A stretch of DNA of 64,000 nucleotides from Streptomyces spiramenti (GTDB lineage Bacteria > Actinomycetota > Actinomycetes > Streptomycetales > Streptomycetaceae), in contig NZ_JAAVJB010000005.1 in assembly GCF_012034385.1 (NCBI RefSeq), forward strand, positions 1 through 64,000. The letters run 5' to 3'. Positions within the stretch are counted from its first letter, which is position 1; every line of letters begins with the position of its first letter. The translations under genes were made by a program, and so were the position numbers. Below the pieces are notes generated by a model, which was given only the letters and a program-made list of their open reading frames with translations, was not told the DNA's origin and ran no database searches. Positions 26,326-36,825 of the stretch are shown one piece after another.

Positions 26326-28872
26326 TTGCCAGACGAGCCCACACCGCGCACCCCCGCCGGGCGGCCCCAGGGCGAGCAGGCCCGGGACCGCGTCGGCGCG
26401 GACCGGGACGACGCCGCGCAGGGAGCCCCACGGCCCGCCGGTGGCGCCACCGCGATCAGCACCCGAGGGGGTTCGACGCCCCCGCCAGCCGCCGCGCAGC
26501 CGGCGCCGTCACCGCCCGCCGAGGCCCCCGCGCCGCAGCCGCCCGTCTCCGGGATCTCCGGCCGCTCCGGCTCCTCCAACCGTGTCCGCGCCCGCCTGGC
26601 ACGCCTCGGCGTGCAGCGCTCCACCCCGTACAACCCCGTGCTGGAACCCCTGCTGCGAGTGGTGCGGGCCAACGACCCCAAGGCCGACACCGCCGTCCTG
26701 CGGCAGCTGGAGCGGGCCTACCAGGTCGCCGAGCGGTGGCACCGCGGGCAGAAGCGCAAGAGCGGCGACCCGTACATCACCCACCCGCTGGCCGTGACGA
26801 CGATCCTGGCCGAGCTGGGCATGGACCCGGCCACGCTGATGGCGGGCCTGCTCCACGACACGGTCGAGGACACCGAGTACGGCCTGGACACCCTGCGCCG
26901 CGACTTCGGCGACCAGGTCGCCCTGCTGGTGGACGGCGTCACCAAGCTGGACAAGGTCAAGTTCGGCGAGGCCGCGCAGGCCGAGACGGTCCGCAAGATG
27001 GTCGTCGCCATGGCCAAGGACCCCCGTGTCCTGGTCATCAAGCTCGCCGACCGGCTCCACAACATGCGCACCATGCGGTTCCTGAAGCGGGAGAAGCAGG
27101 AGCAGAAGGCCCGCGAGACGCTGGAGATCTACGCGCCGCTCGCCCACCGCCTGGGCATGAACACCATCAAGTGGGAGCTGGAGGATCTGGCGTTCGCCAT
27201 CCTCTACCCCAAGATGTACGACGAGATCGTGCGGCTGGTCGCCGAGCGCGCCCCCAAGCGGGACGAGTACCTCGCGACCGTCATCGACGAGGTCCTCGGG
27301 GACCTCCGGGGCGCCCGCATCAAGGCGACGGTCACCGGCCGACCCAAGCACTACTACAGCGTCTACCAGAAGATGATCGTCCGTGGCCGGGACTTCGCCG
27401 AGATCTACGACCTGGTGGGCATCCGGGTCCTCGTCGACTCCGTCCGCGACTGCTACGGCGCGCTGGGCACCGTCCACGCACGGTGGAATCCCGTGCCGGG
27501 GCGGTTCAAGGACTACATCGCGATGCCCAAGTTCAACATGTACCAGTCGCTGCACACGACGGTGATAGGACCCGGCGGCAAGCCCGTCGAGCTCCAGATC
27601 CGCACCTTCGACATGCACCGCCGGGCCGAGTACGGCATCGCGGCGCACTGGAAGTACAAGCAGCAGGCCGTCGCCGGTGCCTCCAAGGTCCGCAGCGACG
27701 CCCCCGCCCGCAAGGGGGAGAAGGCGGGCGAGGCGGTCAACGACATGGCCTGGTTGCGGCAGCTGCTGGACTGGCAGAAGGAGACGGAGGACCCGGGCGA
27801 GTTCCTGGAGTCGCTCCGCTTCGACCTCTCCCGCAACGAGGTCTTCGTCTTCACCCCCAAGGGCGACGTCATCGCCCTGCCGACCGGGGCGACCCCGGTG
27901 GACTTCGCCTACGCCGTCCACACCGAGGTCGGTCACCGCACGATAGGGGCGAAGGTCAACGGCAGGCTCGTGCCGCTGGAGTCGACCCTGGACAACGGGG
28001 ACACCGTGGAGGTCTTCACTTCCAAGGCGTCGGGTGCCGGCCCCTCCCGGGACTGGCTGGGCTTCGTCAAGTCGCCCCGGGCCCGCAACAAGATCCGCGG
28101 CTGGTTCTCGCGCGAGCGGCGGGACGAGGCGATCGAGCAGGGCAAGGACGCCATCGTCCGCGCGATGCGCAAACAGAACCTGCCGATCCAGCACATACTG
28201 ACCGGCGACTCACTGGTCACCCTCGCCCACGAGATGCGCTACCCCGACATCTCCTCGCTCTACGCGGCGATCGGGGAGAACCACGTCTCGGCGCAGAGCG
28301 TCGTGCAGAAGCTCGTGCAGGCCGTCGGCGGCGAGGAGGCCGCCAACGAGGACGTGGCCGAGACCGCCCCGCCGGTGCCCGCCTCCCTCGGCCGGCGCCG
28401 CAGCAGCGGCGACCCCGGCGTCGTCGTCAAGGGCACCGACGACGTCTGGGTCAAGCTCGCCCGCTGCTGCACACCCGTGCCGGGCGACCCGATCATCGGC
28501 TTTGTGACCCGCGGCAGCGGCGTCTCGGTCCACCGGGCGGACTGCGTCAACGTCGACGCGCTCTCCCGTGAGCCCGAGCGGATGCTGGAGGTCGAGTGGG
28601 CACCCACCCAGTCCTCGGTCTTCCTGGTCGCCATCCAGGTGGAGGCGTTGGACCGCTCCCGCCTGCTGTCCGACGTCACCCGAATCCTCTCCGACCAGCA
28701 TGTCAACATCCTCTCGGCCGCGGTGCAGACCTCGCGCGACCGGGTGGCCATCTCCCGCTTCACCTTCGAGATGGGCGACCCCAAGCACCTGGGGCACGTG
28801 CTGCGCGCGGTGCGCGGCGTCGAGGGCGTCTACGACGTCTACCGCGTCACCTCCGCCCGCCGAGGCGGCTGA
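26326..28872 (+). CDS. relA: Bifunctional (p)ppGpp synthetase/hydrolase RelA/SpoT (Rel)
   Basis: 848 aa. After a disordered Pro/Ala-rich N-terminus (1-80): hydrolase HD domain with H153, HD 177-178, ED 181-182 and ADRLHNM (241-247); synthetase domain with RFKDY at 393-397, the RxKD form found in dual-function Rel rather than the ExDD of E. coli RelA; TGS ([15 protein letters not shown]); zinc-finger region with CVNVD; and a C-terminal ACT domain. Both activities should be intact. It makes and degrades the stringent alarmone. The TTG start has GGGAG five bases upstream and gives the usual LPDE N-terminus; an in-frame GTG lies six bases earlier. Confidence 0.96.
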   Translation: MPDEPTPRTPAGRPQGEQARDRVGADRDDAAQGAPRPAGGATAISTRGGSTPPPAAAQPAPSPPAEAPAPQPPVSGISGRSGSSNRVRARLARLGVQRSTPYNPVLEPLLRVVRANDPKADTAVLRQLERAYQVAERWHRGQKRKSGDPYITHPLAVTTILAELGMDPATLMAGLLHDTVEDTEYGLDTLRRDFGDQVALLVDGVTKLDKVKFGEAAQAETVRKMVVAMAKDPRVLVIKLADRLHNMRTMRFLKREKQEQKARETLEIYAPLAHRLGMNTIKWELEDLAFAILYPKMYDEIVRLVAERAPKRDEYLATVIDEVLGDLRGARIKATVTGRPKHYYSVYQKMIVRGRDFAEIYDLVGIRVLVDSVRDCYGALGTVHARWNPVPGRFKDYIAMPKFNMYQSLHTTVIGPGGKPVELQIRTFDMHRRAEYGIAAHWKYKQQAVAGASKVRSDAPARKGEKAGEAVNDMAWLRQLLDWQKETEDPGEFLESLRFDLSRNEVFVFTPKGDVIALPTGATPVDFAYAVHTEVGHRTIGAKVNGRLVPLESTLDNGDTVEVFTSKASGAGPSRDWLGFVKSPRARNKIRGWFSRERRDEAIEQGKDAIVRAMRKQNLPIQHILTGDSLVTLAHEMRYPDISSLYAAIGENHVSAQSVVQKLVQAVGGEEAANEDVAETAPPVPASLGRRRSSGDPGVVVKGTDDVWVKLARCCTPVPGDPIIGFVTRGSGVSVHRADCVNVDALSREPERMLEVEWAPTQSSVFLVAIQVEALDRSRLLSDVTRILSDQHVNILSAAVQTSRDRVAISRFTFEMGDPKHLGHVLRAVRGVEGVYDVYRVTSARRGG

Positions 28873-28913
28873 CGGGAGCGGCGGCTCTCACGACGACGGG
28901 CCGGTCGGTGGTC

Positions 28914-30143
28914 TCAGCCGCCGAACTCGCGCAGCCCCTTCACCGCCTGGTCCAGCAGCTCCTGACGGCCCGCCAGCTCACGCTCCAGCTTCTCCGCCTT
29001 CGCCGTGTTCCCGGCGGCACGCGCCTGGTCGGCCTGGCGCCGCAGCTTGTCGACCGCGTCCTGGAGCTGGCCGGTCAGCCCCGCGGCCCGGGCGCGCGCC
29101 TCCGGGTTGGTCCGGCGCCACTCGCCCTCCTCGGCCTCCGCGACGGCACGCTCCACCGCCTGGATGCCGCCCTCCACCGAGGCACGGGCGTCCCGCGGCA
29201 CGTGACCGATGGCCTCCCAGCGCTCGCCGATGGAACGGAGAGCGGCGCGGGCCACCTTCACGTCGGTGATCGGCAGCAGCTTCTGCGCCTCTGTGACCAA
29301 CTCCTCCTTGCGGGTCAGGTTCTCGCGCTGCTCGGCGTCCCGCTCGTCGAAGACCGTGCCCCGCGCCTGGAAGAAGACGTCCTGCGCCGCCCGGAAGCGC
29401 GCCCACAGGTCCTCCTCGGCGTCCCGCTGCGCCCGCCCGGCCGCCTTCCAGTCCCGCATGAGGTCGCGGTACCGGGCAGCGGTGGGAGCCCAGTCGGTCG
29501 AGGTGGAGAGCTTCTCGGCCTCGGCGATCAGCTTCTCCTTGCGGCGCCTGGTCTCCTCGCGCTGCGCGTCCAGCGAGGCGAAGTGGGCCTTGCGGCGCTT
29601 GGAGAACGCCGACCGCGCCTGGGAGAACCGGTGCCACAGCTCGTCGTCGGTCCTGCGGTCCAGCCGCGGCAGGCCCTTCCAGGTGTCGACCAGTGCCCGC
29701 AGCCGCTCGCCCGCGGAGCGCCACTGCTCGCTGGCGGCCAGCTCCTCGGCCTCGGCGACCAGTGCCTCCTTGGCCTTGCGGGACTCCTCGCTCTGCTTCG
29801 CCTTGTCGGCCTTGCGCTGCTCCCGGCGCTCGCCGACGGTCGTCACCAATGTGTCGAGCCGCCGGGAGAGCGCGTCCAGGTCGCCCACTGCCGCGCCCGC
29901 GTCCACCTGCTCGCGCAGGTGGTCCACGGCGGCGGTGGCGTCCTTCGCCGACAGGTCGGTGGTCCGCACCCGGCGCTCCAGCAGCCCGATCTCGACCACC
30001 AGGCCCTCGTACTTCCGCTCGAAGTAAGCGAGGGCCTCCTCCGGCGAGCCCGCCTGCCAGGAGCCGGCGACCTTCTCCCCGTCGGCAGTCCGCACGTACA
30101 CGGTGCCGGTCTCGTCGACTCGACCCCACGGATCGCTGCTCAC
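28914..30143 (-). CDS. DUF349 repeat protein
   Basis: 409 aa, mostly helical and highly charged. Three DUF349 repeats, each with a Trp and a closing helix (about 122-188, 198-262, 275-338; for example WRSAGERLRALVDTWKGL and WEAIGHVPRDA), framed by coiled-coil stretches. DUF349 proteins have no settled biochemical role. GTG start with GGAGGAGG upstream. It converges on relA with only 41 bases between stops. Confidence 0.88.
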   Translation of the reverse strand: MSSDPWGRVDETGTVYVRTADGEKVAGSWQAGSPEEALAYFERKYEGLVVEIGLLERRVRTTDLSAKDATAAVDHLREQVDAGAAVGDLDALSRRLDTLVTTVGERREQRKADKAKQSEESRKAKEALVAEAEELAASEQWRSAGERLRALVDTWKGLPRLDRRTDDELWHRFSQARSAFSKRRKAHFASLDAQREETRRRKEKLIAEAEKLSTSTDWAPTAARYRDLMRDWKAAGRAQRDAEEDLWARFRAAQDVFFQARGTVFDERDAEQRENLTRKEELVTEAQKLLPITDVKVARAALRSIGERWEAIGHVPRDARASVEGGIQAVERAVAEAEEGEWRRTNPEARARAAGLTGQLQDAVDKLRRQADQARAAGNTAKAEKLERELAGRQELLDQAVKGLREFGG

Positions 30144-30514
30144 AGCGCCTCCTCCATTTGACGCCCGCCCGGTCGTCGCCCGGGTGGCATCGTCCACAGT
30201 TCCCAGCCCGGACGGCCCGTGCGCGTCGGCCGGGTCGTCCGGTGGCGGCCCGCACCACACAGTGCCCCGCCCCACGCCCCAACATAGGCGACGGGCGGGC
30301 CGGCTGTCCGCACCTCCAGGGGCCCAACTTCCGGCAGGTCCGCACGGCCGGGCCACTGGGCGCCCGTGACCTCCCGGTCACCGGCGAACCGGTTGGCGCC
30401 GCGCTCCCCGCCGCCGGTAGGGTGCGGTGACGCACGGCGACCGGCCCGGCCGGGACACCACCCGGCCCGGCGGACGTCGCCGCAGCCGGAGCCGCGAGGA
30501 GAGTTGGGACCGAC
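30144..30514. other. Divergent intergenic region, 371 bases
   Basis: Nothing protein-like in six frames. TAGGGT at 30418-30423 is a -10 candidate for the MBL-hisS unit (leader about 85 bases). As I recall other Streptomyces, a cyclophilin gene often sits here; no remnant is visible. Confidence 0.4.
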
Positions 30515-31237
30515 ATGCTGATCGCCGGCTTCCCCGCAGGAGCGTGGGGCACCAACTGCTATCTGGTCGCCCCCGCCGCCGGTGAGGAGTGCGTGATCAT
30601 CGACCCCGGCCACCAGGCCGCCGACGCCGTCGCGCAGACGGTCGAGAAGCACGGCCTCAAGCCGGTGGCCGCCCTCGCGACCCACGGCCACATCGACCAC
30701 GTCGCCTCGGTGACACCGCTCTGCGGCGCGCGGTCCATCCCCGCTTGGATCCATCCCGAGGACCGCTACATGCTGGGCGACCCGGAGAAGGCGCTCGGCC
30801 GCCGCCTCGGCGAGAGGCTGATGGGCGACCTGACGCTGGGCGAACCCGACGACCTGCGGGAACTCGTCGACGGCACCACCCTCCGCCTCGCCGGGCTGGA
30901 GCTCGTCGTCTCGCACGCCCCCGGCCACACCCGCGGCTCGGTCACCTTCGGTCTCCCCGAACAGTCCGACGTGCCCCCGGTCCTCTTCACCGGCGACCTG
31001 CTCTTCGCCGGCTCCATCGGCCGGACCGACCTGCCCGGCGGCGACCATCCGGAGATCCTCCGGTCCCTGGAACGCGTCTGCCTCGCCCAGGACGACACCA
31101 CGGTCGTCCTCGCCGGGCACGGCCCCCAGACCACCATCGGCCACGAGCGCGCCACCAACCCCTTCCTGCGGGAGACGGCAGCCGGCCCCGGGGCGGACGG
31201 CGCGACACCGCCGGCCGCCCCCCGTCGAGGAATGTGA
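30515..31237 (+). CDS. Metallo-beta-lactamase-fold hydrolase, glyoxalase II-like
   Basis: 240 aa. The metal motif T-H-G-H-I-D-H (HxHxDH), then SHAPGHTRGSV, FTGDLLFAGSIGRTD and LAGHGPQT give a full dinuclear-zinc site. The short form without the C-terminal helical domain resembles YcbL-type hydrolases rather than true glyoxalase II. Substrate uncertain: S-lactoyl or other thioesters. GAGGAGAG precedes the ATG; hisS follows 12 bases later and is probably cotranscribed. Confidence 0.85.
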   Translation: MLIAGFPAGAWGTNCYLVAPAAGEECVIIDPGHQAADAVAQTVEKHGLKPVAALATHGHIDHVASVTPLCGARSIPAWIHPEDRYMLGDPEKALGRRLGERLMGDLTLGEPDDLRELVDGTTLRLAGLELVVSHAPGHTRGSVTFGLPEQSDVPPVLFTGDLLFAGSIGRTDLPGGDHPEILRSLERVCLAQDDTTVVLAGHGPQTTIGHERATNPFLRETAAGPGADGATPPAAPRRGM

Positions 31238-31249
31238 CGACCACACCCC

Positions 31250-32518
31250 GTGAATACTTTCCGTGCCCCCAAGGGCACCTACGACCTGCTCCCGCCCGAC
31301 TCCGCGCGGTTCCTCGCGGTCCGCGAGGCGATGTCCGCGCCGCTGCGCCGGGCGGGCTACGGCTACGCGGAGACCCCCGGCTTCGAGCACGTGGGCCTGT
31401 TCGCACGCGGCGTCGGTGAGTCCACCGACATCGTCACCAAGGAGATGTACACCCTCACCACCCGCGGCGGCGACGAGCTCGCCCTGCGGCCGGAGGGCAC
31501 GGCCTCGGTGCTGCGCGCCGCCCTGGAGGCCAACCTCCACAAGTCCGGCAACCTGCCGGTGAAGCTCTGGTACTCGGGCTCCTACTACCGCTACGAGCGT
31601 CCCCAGAAGGGCCGTTACCGGCACTTCTCCCAGGTCGGCGCCGAAGCGGTGGGAGCAGAGGACCCGGCTCTCGACGCGGAGCTGATCATCCTGGCGGTGG
31701 AGGCGCACCGGTCGCTCGGACTGCGGGAGGTGCGGCTGCTGCTCAACTCGCTGGGCGACCGCGTCTGCCGGCCGGTCTACCGCGAGGCCCTCCAGGAGTT
31801 CCTGCGCGGACTGGACCTGGACGACGACACCCGGGCACGCGCGGAGATCAACCCGCTGCGCGTCCTGGACGACAAGCGGCCCGCGGTCCGCGAGCAACTC
31901 GTCGGCGCCCCGCTGATGAGCGAGCACCTCTGCGCCGACTGCGCCGAGTACCACCGGCGGGTCCGCGCGCTGCTGACCGCCGCCGGTGTCACCTTCGAGG
32001 ACGACCCCCGTCTCGTGCGCGGTCTCGACTACTACACCCGTACTACGTTCGAATTCGTACACGACGGGCTCGGCGCGCAGTCCGCGATCGGCGGCGGCGG
32101 CCGGTACGACGGCCTCTCGGAGATGATCGGTGGCCCGCCCCTTCCGTCGGTCGGCTGGGCGCTGGGGGTGGACCGCACCGTCCTCGCGCTCGACGCGGAG
32201 GGCGTCGGGCCGGAGCTCCCGCCCACGACCGAGGTCTACGCGGTGCCGATCGGCGAGGAGGCCCGCAGCGCGCTGTTCGCGCTGGTCACCGAGGTGCGCC
32301 GGGCGGGGATCGCCGCCGACTTCGCCTTCGGCGGCAAGGGCATGAAGAACGCCATGAAGTCCGCGGACCGGTCCGGCGCACGGTTCGCCGTGGTCGCCGG
32401 CGACCGCGACCTGGCGGACGGGCGGGTCCAGCTGAAGGACCTCGCCAGTGGTGAGCAGACCGCGGTGGCGCTCGACGGTGCCGTCGAGGAGTTGACCAGG
32501 AGGCTCGGCCGGTCCTGA
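31250..32518 (+). CDS. hisS: Histidyl-tRNA synthetase
   Basis: 422 aa class IIa synthetase. Motif 1 region begins [17 protein letters not shown]; motif 2 [22 protein letters not shown]; the histidine loop [15 protein letters not shown]; motif 3 in [11 protein letters not shown]; then the C-terminal anticodon-binding domain (about 325-420). GTG start 12 bases after the MBL gene. Confidence 0.97.
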   Translation: MNTFRAPKGTYDLLPPDSARFLAVREAMSAPLRRAGYGYAETPGFEHVGLFARGVGESTDIVTKEMYTLTTRGGDELALRPEGTASVLRAALEANLHKSGNLPVKLWYSGSYYRYERPQKGRYRHFSQVGAEAVGAEDPALDAELIILAVEAHRSLGLREVRLLLNSLGDRVCRPVYREALQEFLRGLDLDDDTRARAEINPLRVLDDKRPAVREQLVGAPLMSEHLCADCAEYHRRVRALLTAAGVTFEDDPRLVRGLDYYTRTTFEFVHDGLGAQSAIGGGGRYDGLSEMIGGPPLPSVGWALGVDRTVLALDAEGVGPELPPTTEVYAVPIGEEARSALFALVTEVRRAGIAADFAFGGKGMKNAMKSADRSGARFAVVAGDRDLADGRVQLKDLASGEQTAVALDGAVEELTRRLGRS

Positions 32519-32635
32519 GAACCGGTCCTTCCGGCCTTATCCCGAACCGACACCGCTCGTGCACAATGGGCTGTCGCCAGGTCCCGCTCGCGGGTCCCGG
32601 CCCCCACCGCGAGCCGATGACGGGACGCCCACCAC

Positions 32636-33274
32636 ATGACAACGACCGCAGCGCACCAGGATTCCGACGCGGACACCGCCGACCCGTCGCCCGGTGCGCC
32701 GATCGGGGCCGGACGGCCCTTCGCCTGGCTGCTGGTGGTGACCGGCTTCCTCGGCCTCCTGGCCGGGTGGGTCATCACGATCGACAAGTTCAATCTGCTG
32801 GAGGACAGCGAGTACGACCCGGCGTGCAGCATCAACGCCGTCGTCTCCTGCGGTTCGATCATGCAGAGCGACCAGGCGTCGGTCTTCGGGTTCCCCAACC
32901 CGATGCTCGGCCTCGTCACCTACGGCGCCGTCATCGCGATCGGCATGGGCCTGGTGGCGGGCGCCCGCTACCACCGCTGGTTCTGGCTGGGCCTCCAGGG
33001 CGGCACCCTCTTCGGCGTGGTCTTCTGCACCTGGCTGATGTACCAGTCCCTCTACGTGATCTCGGCGCTCTGCCTCTGGTGCTGCCTCGCCTGGCTCGCC
33101 ACCATCGTCATGTTCTGGTACACCACGGTCCACAACCTCCGCCACCGCGTGCTCCCGGCCCCCGAGGGGCTGCGCCGCACCGTCCTGGAGTTCCACTGGC
33201 TGCTGCCTGCGCTGCACGTCGGCATCGTGCTGATGCTCGTCTTCACCAACTGGGGCAGCGCCCTCTGGGCGTGA
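32636..33274 (+). CDS. Vitamin K epoxide reductase-family disulfide-forming membrane protein
   Basis: 212 aa, about five spans. Catalytic C146-L-W-C149 in the last core helix, and loop cysteines C64 and C72 (DPACSINAVVSC) that shuttle electrons. Bacterial VKORs reoxidise a DsbA-type partner outside the membrane using quinones. The DsbA-like protein at 4982 lacks a signal peptide and is not the obvious partner. TTATCC and CACAAT (32538, 32562) with an 18-base spacer are a possible promoter. Confidence 0.88.
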   Translation: MTTTAAHQDSDADTADPSPGAPIGAGRPFAWLLVVTGFLGLLAGWVITIDKFNLLEDSEYDPACSINAVVSCGSIMQSDQASVFGFPNPMLGLVTYGAVIAIGMGLVAGARYHRWFWLGLQGGTLFGVVFCTWLMYQSLYVISALCLWCCLAWLATIVMFWYTTVHNLRHRVLPAPEGLRRTVLEFHWLLPALHVGIVLMLVFTNWGSALWA

Positions 33275-33315
33275 GCCGCCCGGCTCCTCGCCGCGCCCAC
33301 GCGCGCGGCCCCCAC

Positions 33316-33342
33316 GGCCCACCCGCCCTCGGCGGGCGGGCC
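33316..33342 (+). terminator. Hairpin after the VKOR gene
   Basis: GGCCC-A-CCCGCC pairs with GGCGGG-C-GGGCC around a three-base loop, with one A-C mismatch. Confidence 0.55.
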
Positions 33343-33370
33343 GTCGGCGTCCGCGAGTAGGGTTGCCGCC

Positions 33371-34834
33371 GTGGAGCCCGATCTGTTCACCGCAGCCGCA
33401 GAGGAACGCCAGGAGCGAGAGCCGGCGGGACGCCCGCTGGCGGTGCGGATGCGTCCGCGCTCGCTGGACGAGGTGCTGGGCCAGCGCCACCTCCTCGGCC
33501 CCGGCTCGCCCCTGCGGCGGCTCGTGGGAGAGGGCGGCGGCGGACCCGCCGGACCGGCCTCCGTCATCCTGTGGGGACCGCCCGGCACGGGAAAGACCAC
33601 GCTGGCGCACGTCGTCAGTCGGGCCACGGACCGCCGCTTCGTCGAGCTCTCGGCCATCACCGCCGGCGTCAAGGAGGTCCGTGCCGTCATCGACGGCGCC
33701 CGCCGCTCCGCCGGCGCCTACGGCAAGGACACCGTCCTCTTCCTCGACGAGATCCACCGCTTCTCCAAGGCGCAGCAGGACTCGCTGCTCCCGGCGGTGG
33801 AGAACCGCTGGGTGACCCTGATCGCCGCGACGACGGAGAACCCCTACTTCTCCGTGATCTCACCGCTGCTCTCCCGCTCCCTGCTGCTCACCCTCGAACC
33901 GCTCACGGAGGACGACCTCCGCGGCCTGCTGCGGCGGGCCGTCGGCGACGAGCGGGGGCTGGGCGGGCTGGTGACGCTCCCCGATGACGCGGAGGAACAC
34001 CTGCTGCGCATCGCCGGCGGGGACGCCCGGCGGGCGCTCACCGCGCTGGAGGCGGGAGCGGGCGCCGCGCTGGACGCGGGGGAGTCCTCGGTGACTCTGG
34101 AACGACTGGAGCAGGCGGTGGACCGCGCCGCGGTGCGCTACGACCGCGACGGCGACCAGCACTATGACGTGGCCAGCGCCCTGATCAAGTCGATCCGGGG
34201 TTCGGACGTGGACGCCGCCCTGCACTACCTGGCCCGCATGATCGAGGCGGGGGAGGACCCCCGGTTCATCGCGCGCCGGCTGATGATCTCCGCCTCGGAG
34301 GACATCGGCATGGCCGAGCCGACCGCCCTGTCGACCGCGGTGGCCGCCGCGCAGGCGGTGGCGCTCATCGGGTACCCGGAGGCGCGCATCATCCTCGGAC
34401 AGGCGGTGGTGGCGCTGGCGCTGGCACCGAAGTCGAACGCCGCCTACCTGGCGATCGACGCGGCACTGGCCGACGTGCGGGCCGGCGCGGCGGGTCCGGT
34501 GCCGCCGCACCTGCGGGACGCGCACTACAAGGGTGCGGCGAAGCTGGGGCACGGCAGCACCTACCAGTACCCCCACGACCTGCCCGGCGGTATCGCCGCC
34601 CAGCAGTACGCGCCCGACGCCGTCCACGGCAAGCGGTACTACCGGCCCACCCGGTACGGAGCGGAGGCGCGGTACGCGGAGGTCGCCGAGCGGGTGCGCG
34701 AGCGCCTGTCGGGCCGGCGGCCCCGCCCCGAGCGGACGGGGCGCGGCGAGGGGGAGACGGCCGCGCCGGACACCGCCGCCGAGGGCGCCGGGAGCGGGCC
34801 GCGGCAGGTCGAGGCGGGAGCGGACGAGGACTGA
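33371..34834 (+). CDS. rarA: Replication-associated recombination ATPase RarA (MgsA)
   Basis: 487 aa AAA+ protein of the clamp-loader clade. Walker [11 protein letters not shown], Walker [15 protein letters not shown], sensor [11 protein letters not shown], then the RarA tetramerisation domain and [10 protein letters not shown]-like block [13 protein letters not shown]. RarA acts at stalled forks with SSB. The last 60 residues are a low-complexity extension. TAGGGT seven bases before the GTG points to a leaderless mRNA. Confidence 0.92.
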   Translation: MEPDLFTAAAEERQEREPAGRPLAVRMRPRSLDEVLGQRHLLGPGSPLRRLVGEGGGGPAGPASVILWGPPGTGKTTLAHVVSRATDRRFVELSAITAGVKEVRAVIDGARRSAGAYGKDTVLFLDEIHRFSKAQQDSLLPAVENRWVTLIAATTENPYFSVISPLLSRSLLLTLEPLTEDDLRGLLRRAVGDERGLGGLVTLPDDAEEHLLRIAGGDARRALTALEAGAGAALDAGESSVTLERLEQAVDRAAVRYDRDGDQHYDVASALIKSIRGSDVDAALHYLARMIEAGEDPRFIARRLMISASEDIGMAEPTALSTAVAAAQAVALIGYPEARIILGQAVVALALAPKSNAAYLAIDAALADVRAGAAGPVPPHLRDAHYKGAAKLGHGSTYQYPHDLPGGIAAQQYAPDAVHGKRYYRPTRYGAEARYAEVAERVRERLSGRRPRPERTGRGEGETAAPDTAAEGAGSGPRQVEAGADED

Positions 34835-35032
34835 GCTGAGAGCGTCCTCACGACCGCACGCCCGGGCGGGTGGCGCCGGGAGCGTCCGTCCGCCCCGGTT
34901 GCCGGGAGCATCCGAGGACGGCCGGGCAGGCGGGCGCCCGCGCCCCACGGCCGCCCGTGCCCGACTCCGCGAGCCGATCCCGGCGCGGTGCCCCCCGCGC
35001 TCCGGGGTCGCCGCTTCGCCGTCGGGCCTCTT

Positions 35033-35060
35033 GCCCCTCCCCGTCGTCGCCGGGAGGGGC
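35033..35060. terminator. 9-bp hairpin between convergent rarA and DUF2470 gene
   Basis: GCCCCTCCC (35033-35041) pairs with GGGAGGGGC (35052-35060); it lies 17 bases past the DUF2470 stop on the minus strand. Confidence 0.6.
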
Positions 35061-35077
35061 GGAGCGTTCGCCGCGCC

Positions 35078-35887
35078 TCAGCGGGCCACCGAGGCGAAGA
35101 GGTGGTGCATGGCGTGCCGCAGCCCGACGATGTCGTCCACCGGCGTGTGGAAGTCGAAGCGGGCGTCGAAGCCCCGGCCGCCTGGGCGCCAGAACCGCAG
35201 ACGGATACCGAAGCGGTCCAGCGCCACGGGGGCGACGTGCTGCCACGGCTCGACCGCCGGGCGGCTCGCCGCGTCCTGCTCCCCGACGAAGGCGCACAGC
35301 GCCTCCAACTGGTCCTGGTGTGCGCCGGCGAGGTGCTGGAGCAGTTCGGCCTCGTGCCGGGCCAGCGGGTCCGGCCGGGAGCCGATGAAGTCCTCCGCGC
35401 TGACGGACGAGGCGCCCCACAGGTCGTCGGTCCAGGCGTCGTCCGGCTCCAGCCGGAGGAAGGTCTCACCCTCGTCCCGCAGCGGCACCCTGCCCCCGAA
35501 GAGCCTGGCGGTGTCGGCGTGGCGGGTGCGGGGGACCGCGTCGAGCCGCCCGCTGATCCAGCCACGGCCCCGGATGCGGTGCGGGACGGCCACCGGCGCG
35601 ACGTCCGTGATCTCCAGCACTGCGCCGACGTCGTGGACGGCGGTGAGTTCGGCGGCGGCGACGGCCCGTGCGGCGGGTGCCGTGGCGCTGACCAGCATCA
35701 CCACGGTGCCGTCCGTGTCGACCGCGCGGGTCTCGGCGTGGGTGATCCCGAGGGGGCCGGTTTGTCCTCCGGCCCTGGGACCTGGGATGCTGATTACCGC
35801 AGAGGCATCCGATTCGGCTAGAGTGCGCAGGCGCTCGGCGGCATGAGGCTGCCGAACATCGTCTGCGGGACGCGGCTGACCCGTCAT
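35078..35887 (-). CDS. DUF2470 (HugZ-like) protein under an iron box
   Basis: 269 aa. The first part (about 20-170) looks like the split-barrel flavin/haem fold found in pyridoxamine-phosphate-oxidase relatives; the C-terminal DUF2470 domain (about 180-265) has ARHEAELLQHLAGAH, the Phe/Trp-rich DRFGIRLRFW and FDFHTPVDDIVGLRHAMHHL. HugZ-type proteins degrade haem or handle iron; that role is inferred. Strong support comes from a perfect iron box 35-53 bases upstream of the start. AGGGAG precedes the ATG. Monocistronic, divergent from rpsD. Confidence 0.8.
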   Translation of the reverse strand: MTGQPRPADDVRQPHAAERLRTLAESDASAVISIPGPRAGGQTGPLGITHAETRAVDTDGTVVMLVSATAPAARAVAAAELTAVHDVGAVLEITDVAPVAVPHRIRGRGWISGRLDAVPRTRHADTARLFGGRVPLRDEGETFLRLEPDDAWTDDLWGASSVSAEDFIGSRPDPLARHEAELLQHLAGAHQDQLEALCAFVGEQDAASRPAVEPWQHVAPVALDRFGIRLRFWRPGGRGFDARFDFHTPVDDIVGLRHAMHHLFASVAR

Positions 35888-35921
35888 GGGGCTCCCTGGG
35901 CGAAGTAATGCGCTGTCCGAC

Positions 35922-35940
35922 TAAGGTAAGCCTAACCTAA
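35922..35940. promoter_or_regulatory. Iron box (DmdR1/IdeR-type operator)
   Basis: TAAGGTAAGCCTAACCTAA matches the actinobacterial iron-box consensus TWAGGTWAGSCTWACCTWA at all 19 positions. It lies in the 76-base gap between the DUF2470 gene and rpsD, 24 bases before the rpsD start codon, so a bound repressor could affect both. Confidence 0.9.
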
Positions 35941-35963
35941 CTTATTGCGGAGGTTCGTTCCAC

Positions 35964-36575
35964 GTGAACCAGTCGCGTCCCAAGGTCAAGAAGTCGCGTG
36001 CTCTCGGCATCGCGCTGACCCCGAAGGCCGTCAAGTACTTCGAGAAGCGCCCTTACCCGCCCGGGGAGCACGGCCGGGGCCGCAAGCAGAACAGTGACTA
36101 CAAGGTCCGTCTGCTGGAGAAGCAGCGGCTGCGTGCCCAGTACGACGTCAGCGAGCGTCAGCTGGTCCGCGCCTACGACCGCGCGCGCAAGGTCGACGCC
36201 AAGACCGGTGAGGCCCTGCTCATCGAGCTCGAGCGTCGCCTCGACGCCCTGGTGCTGCGTTCGGGCCTGGCCCGAACCATCTACCAGGCCCGTCAGATGG
36301 TCGTCCACGGCCACATCCAGGTGAACGGCAAGAAGGTCGACAAGCCTTCCTTCCGCGTCCGCCCGGGCGACGTCGTGCAGGTCCGCGAGCGCAGCCGCGA
36401 GAAGCACCCCTTCCAGGTCGCCCGCGAGGGTGGCTACGCCGGTGAGGGCGAGTCCCCGCGCTACCTGGAGATCAACCTCCCGGCGCTGGGCTTCCGCCTG
36501 GACCGCGACCCCAACCGCCGCGAGATCCCCGTGATCTGCGACGAGCAGCTGGTCGTCGAGTACTACGCCCGCTGA
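35964..36575 (+). CDS. rpsD: 30S ribosomal protein S4
   Basis: 203 aa. S4 core with [26 protein letters not shown], the S4 RNA-binding domain ([36 protein letters not shown]) and the C-terminus [11 protein letters not shown]. The N-terminal zinc cysteines of some S4 proteins are absent, so this is a zinc-independent form, as in other streptomycetes. The GTG start is ten bases after GGAGG. The gene is monocistronic, as two hairpins follow, and an iron box lies in its promoter region. Confidence 0.97.
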   Translation: MNQSRPKVKKSRALGIALTPKAVKYFEKRPYPPGEHGRGRKQNSDYKVRLLEKQRLRAQYDVSERQLVRAYDRARKVDAKTGEALLIELERRLDALVLRSGLARTIYQARQMVVHGHIQVNGKKVDKPSFRVRPGDVVQVRERSREKHPFQVAREGGYAGEGESPRYLEINLPALGFRLDRDPNRREIPVICDEQLVVEYYAR

Positions 36576-36583
36576 CGCCCGCG

Positions 36584-36604
36584 CCGCCGGCTCCCGGCCG
36601 GCGG
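36584..36604 (+). terminator. 8-bp hairpin after rpsD
   Basis: CCGCCGGC (36584-36591) pairs with GCCGGCGG (36597-36604) around TCCCG, eight bases past the stop. Confidence 0.6.
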
Positions 36605-36619
36605 TGAGCGAGGCATCCC

Positions 36620-36652
36620 CACTGCCGTCCCGCGTGAAGCGGGGCGGCAGTG
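36620..36652 (+). terminator. 14-bp hairpin, second rpsD terminator
   Basis: The arms 36620-36633 and 36639-36652 pair with one G-U around GTGAA. Confidence 0.75.
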
Positions 36653-36825
36653 GTGTACCCGGACCCGGTCCGCGGTGCGGGCCGCCCCGTGCCACCCGCG
36701 CACCGCGGAGCGGCGTGCGACTCCACCGACCGCCCCGCGCGGTAGGCTCCGGACTCGTCCCCCGCCCGAAGGCGGGTGGGCGACGGGGGAGTCGAGACAA
36801 CGACGACCGAGGAAAGTGGTGCGGT

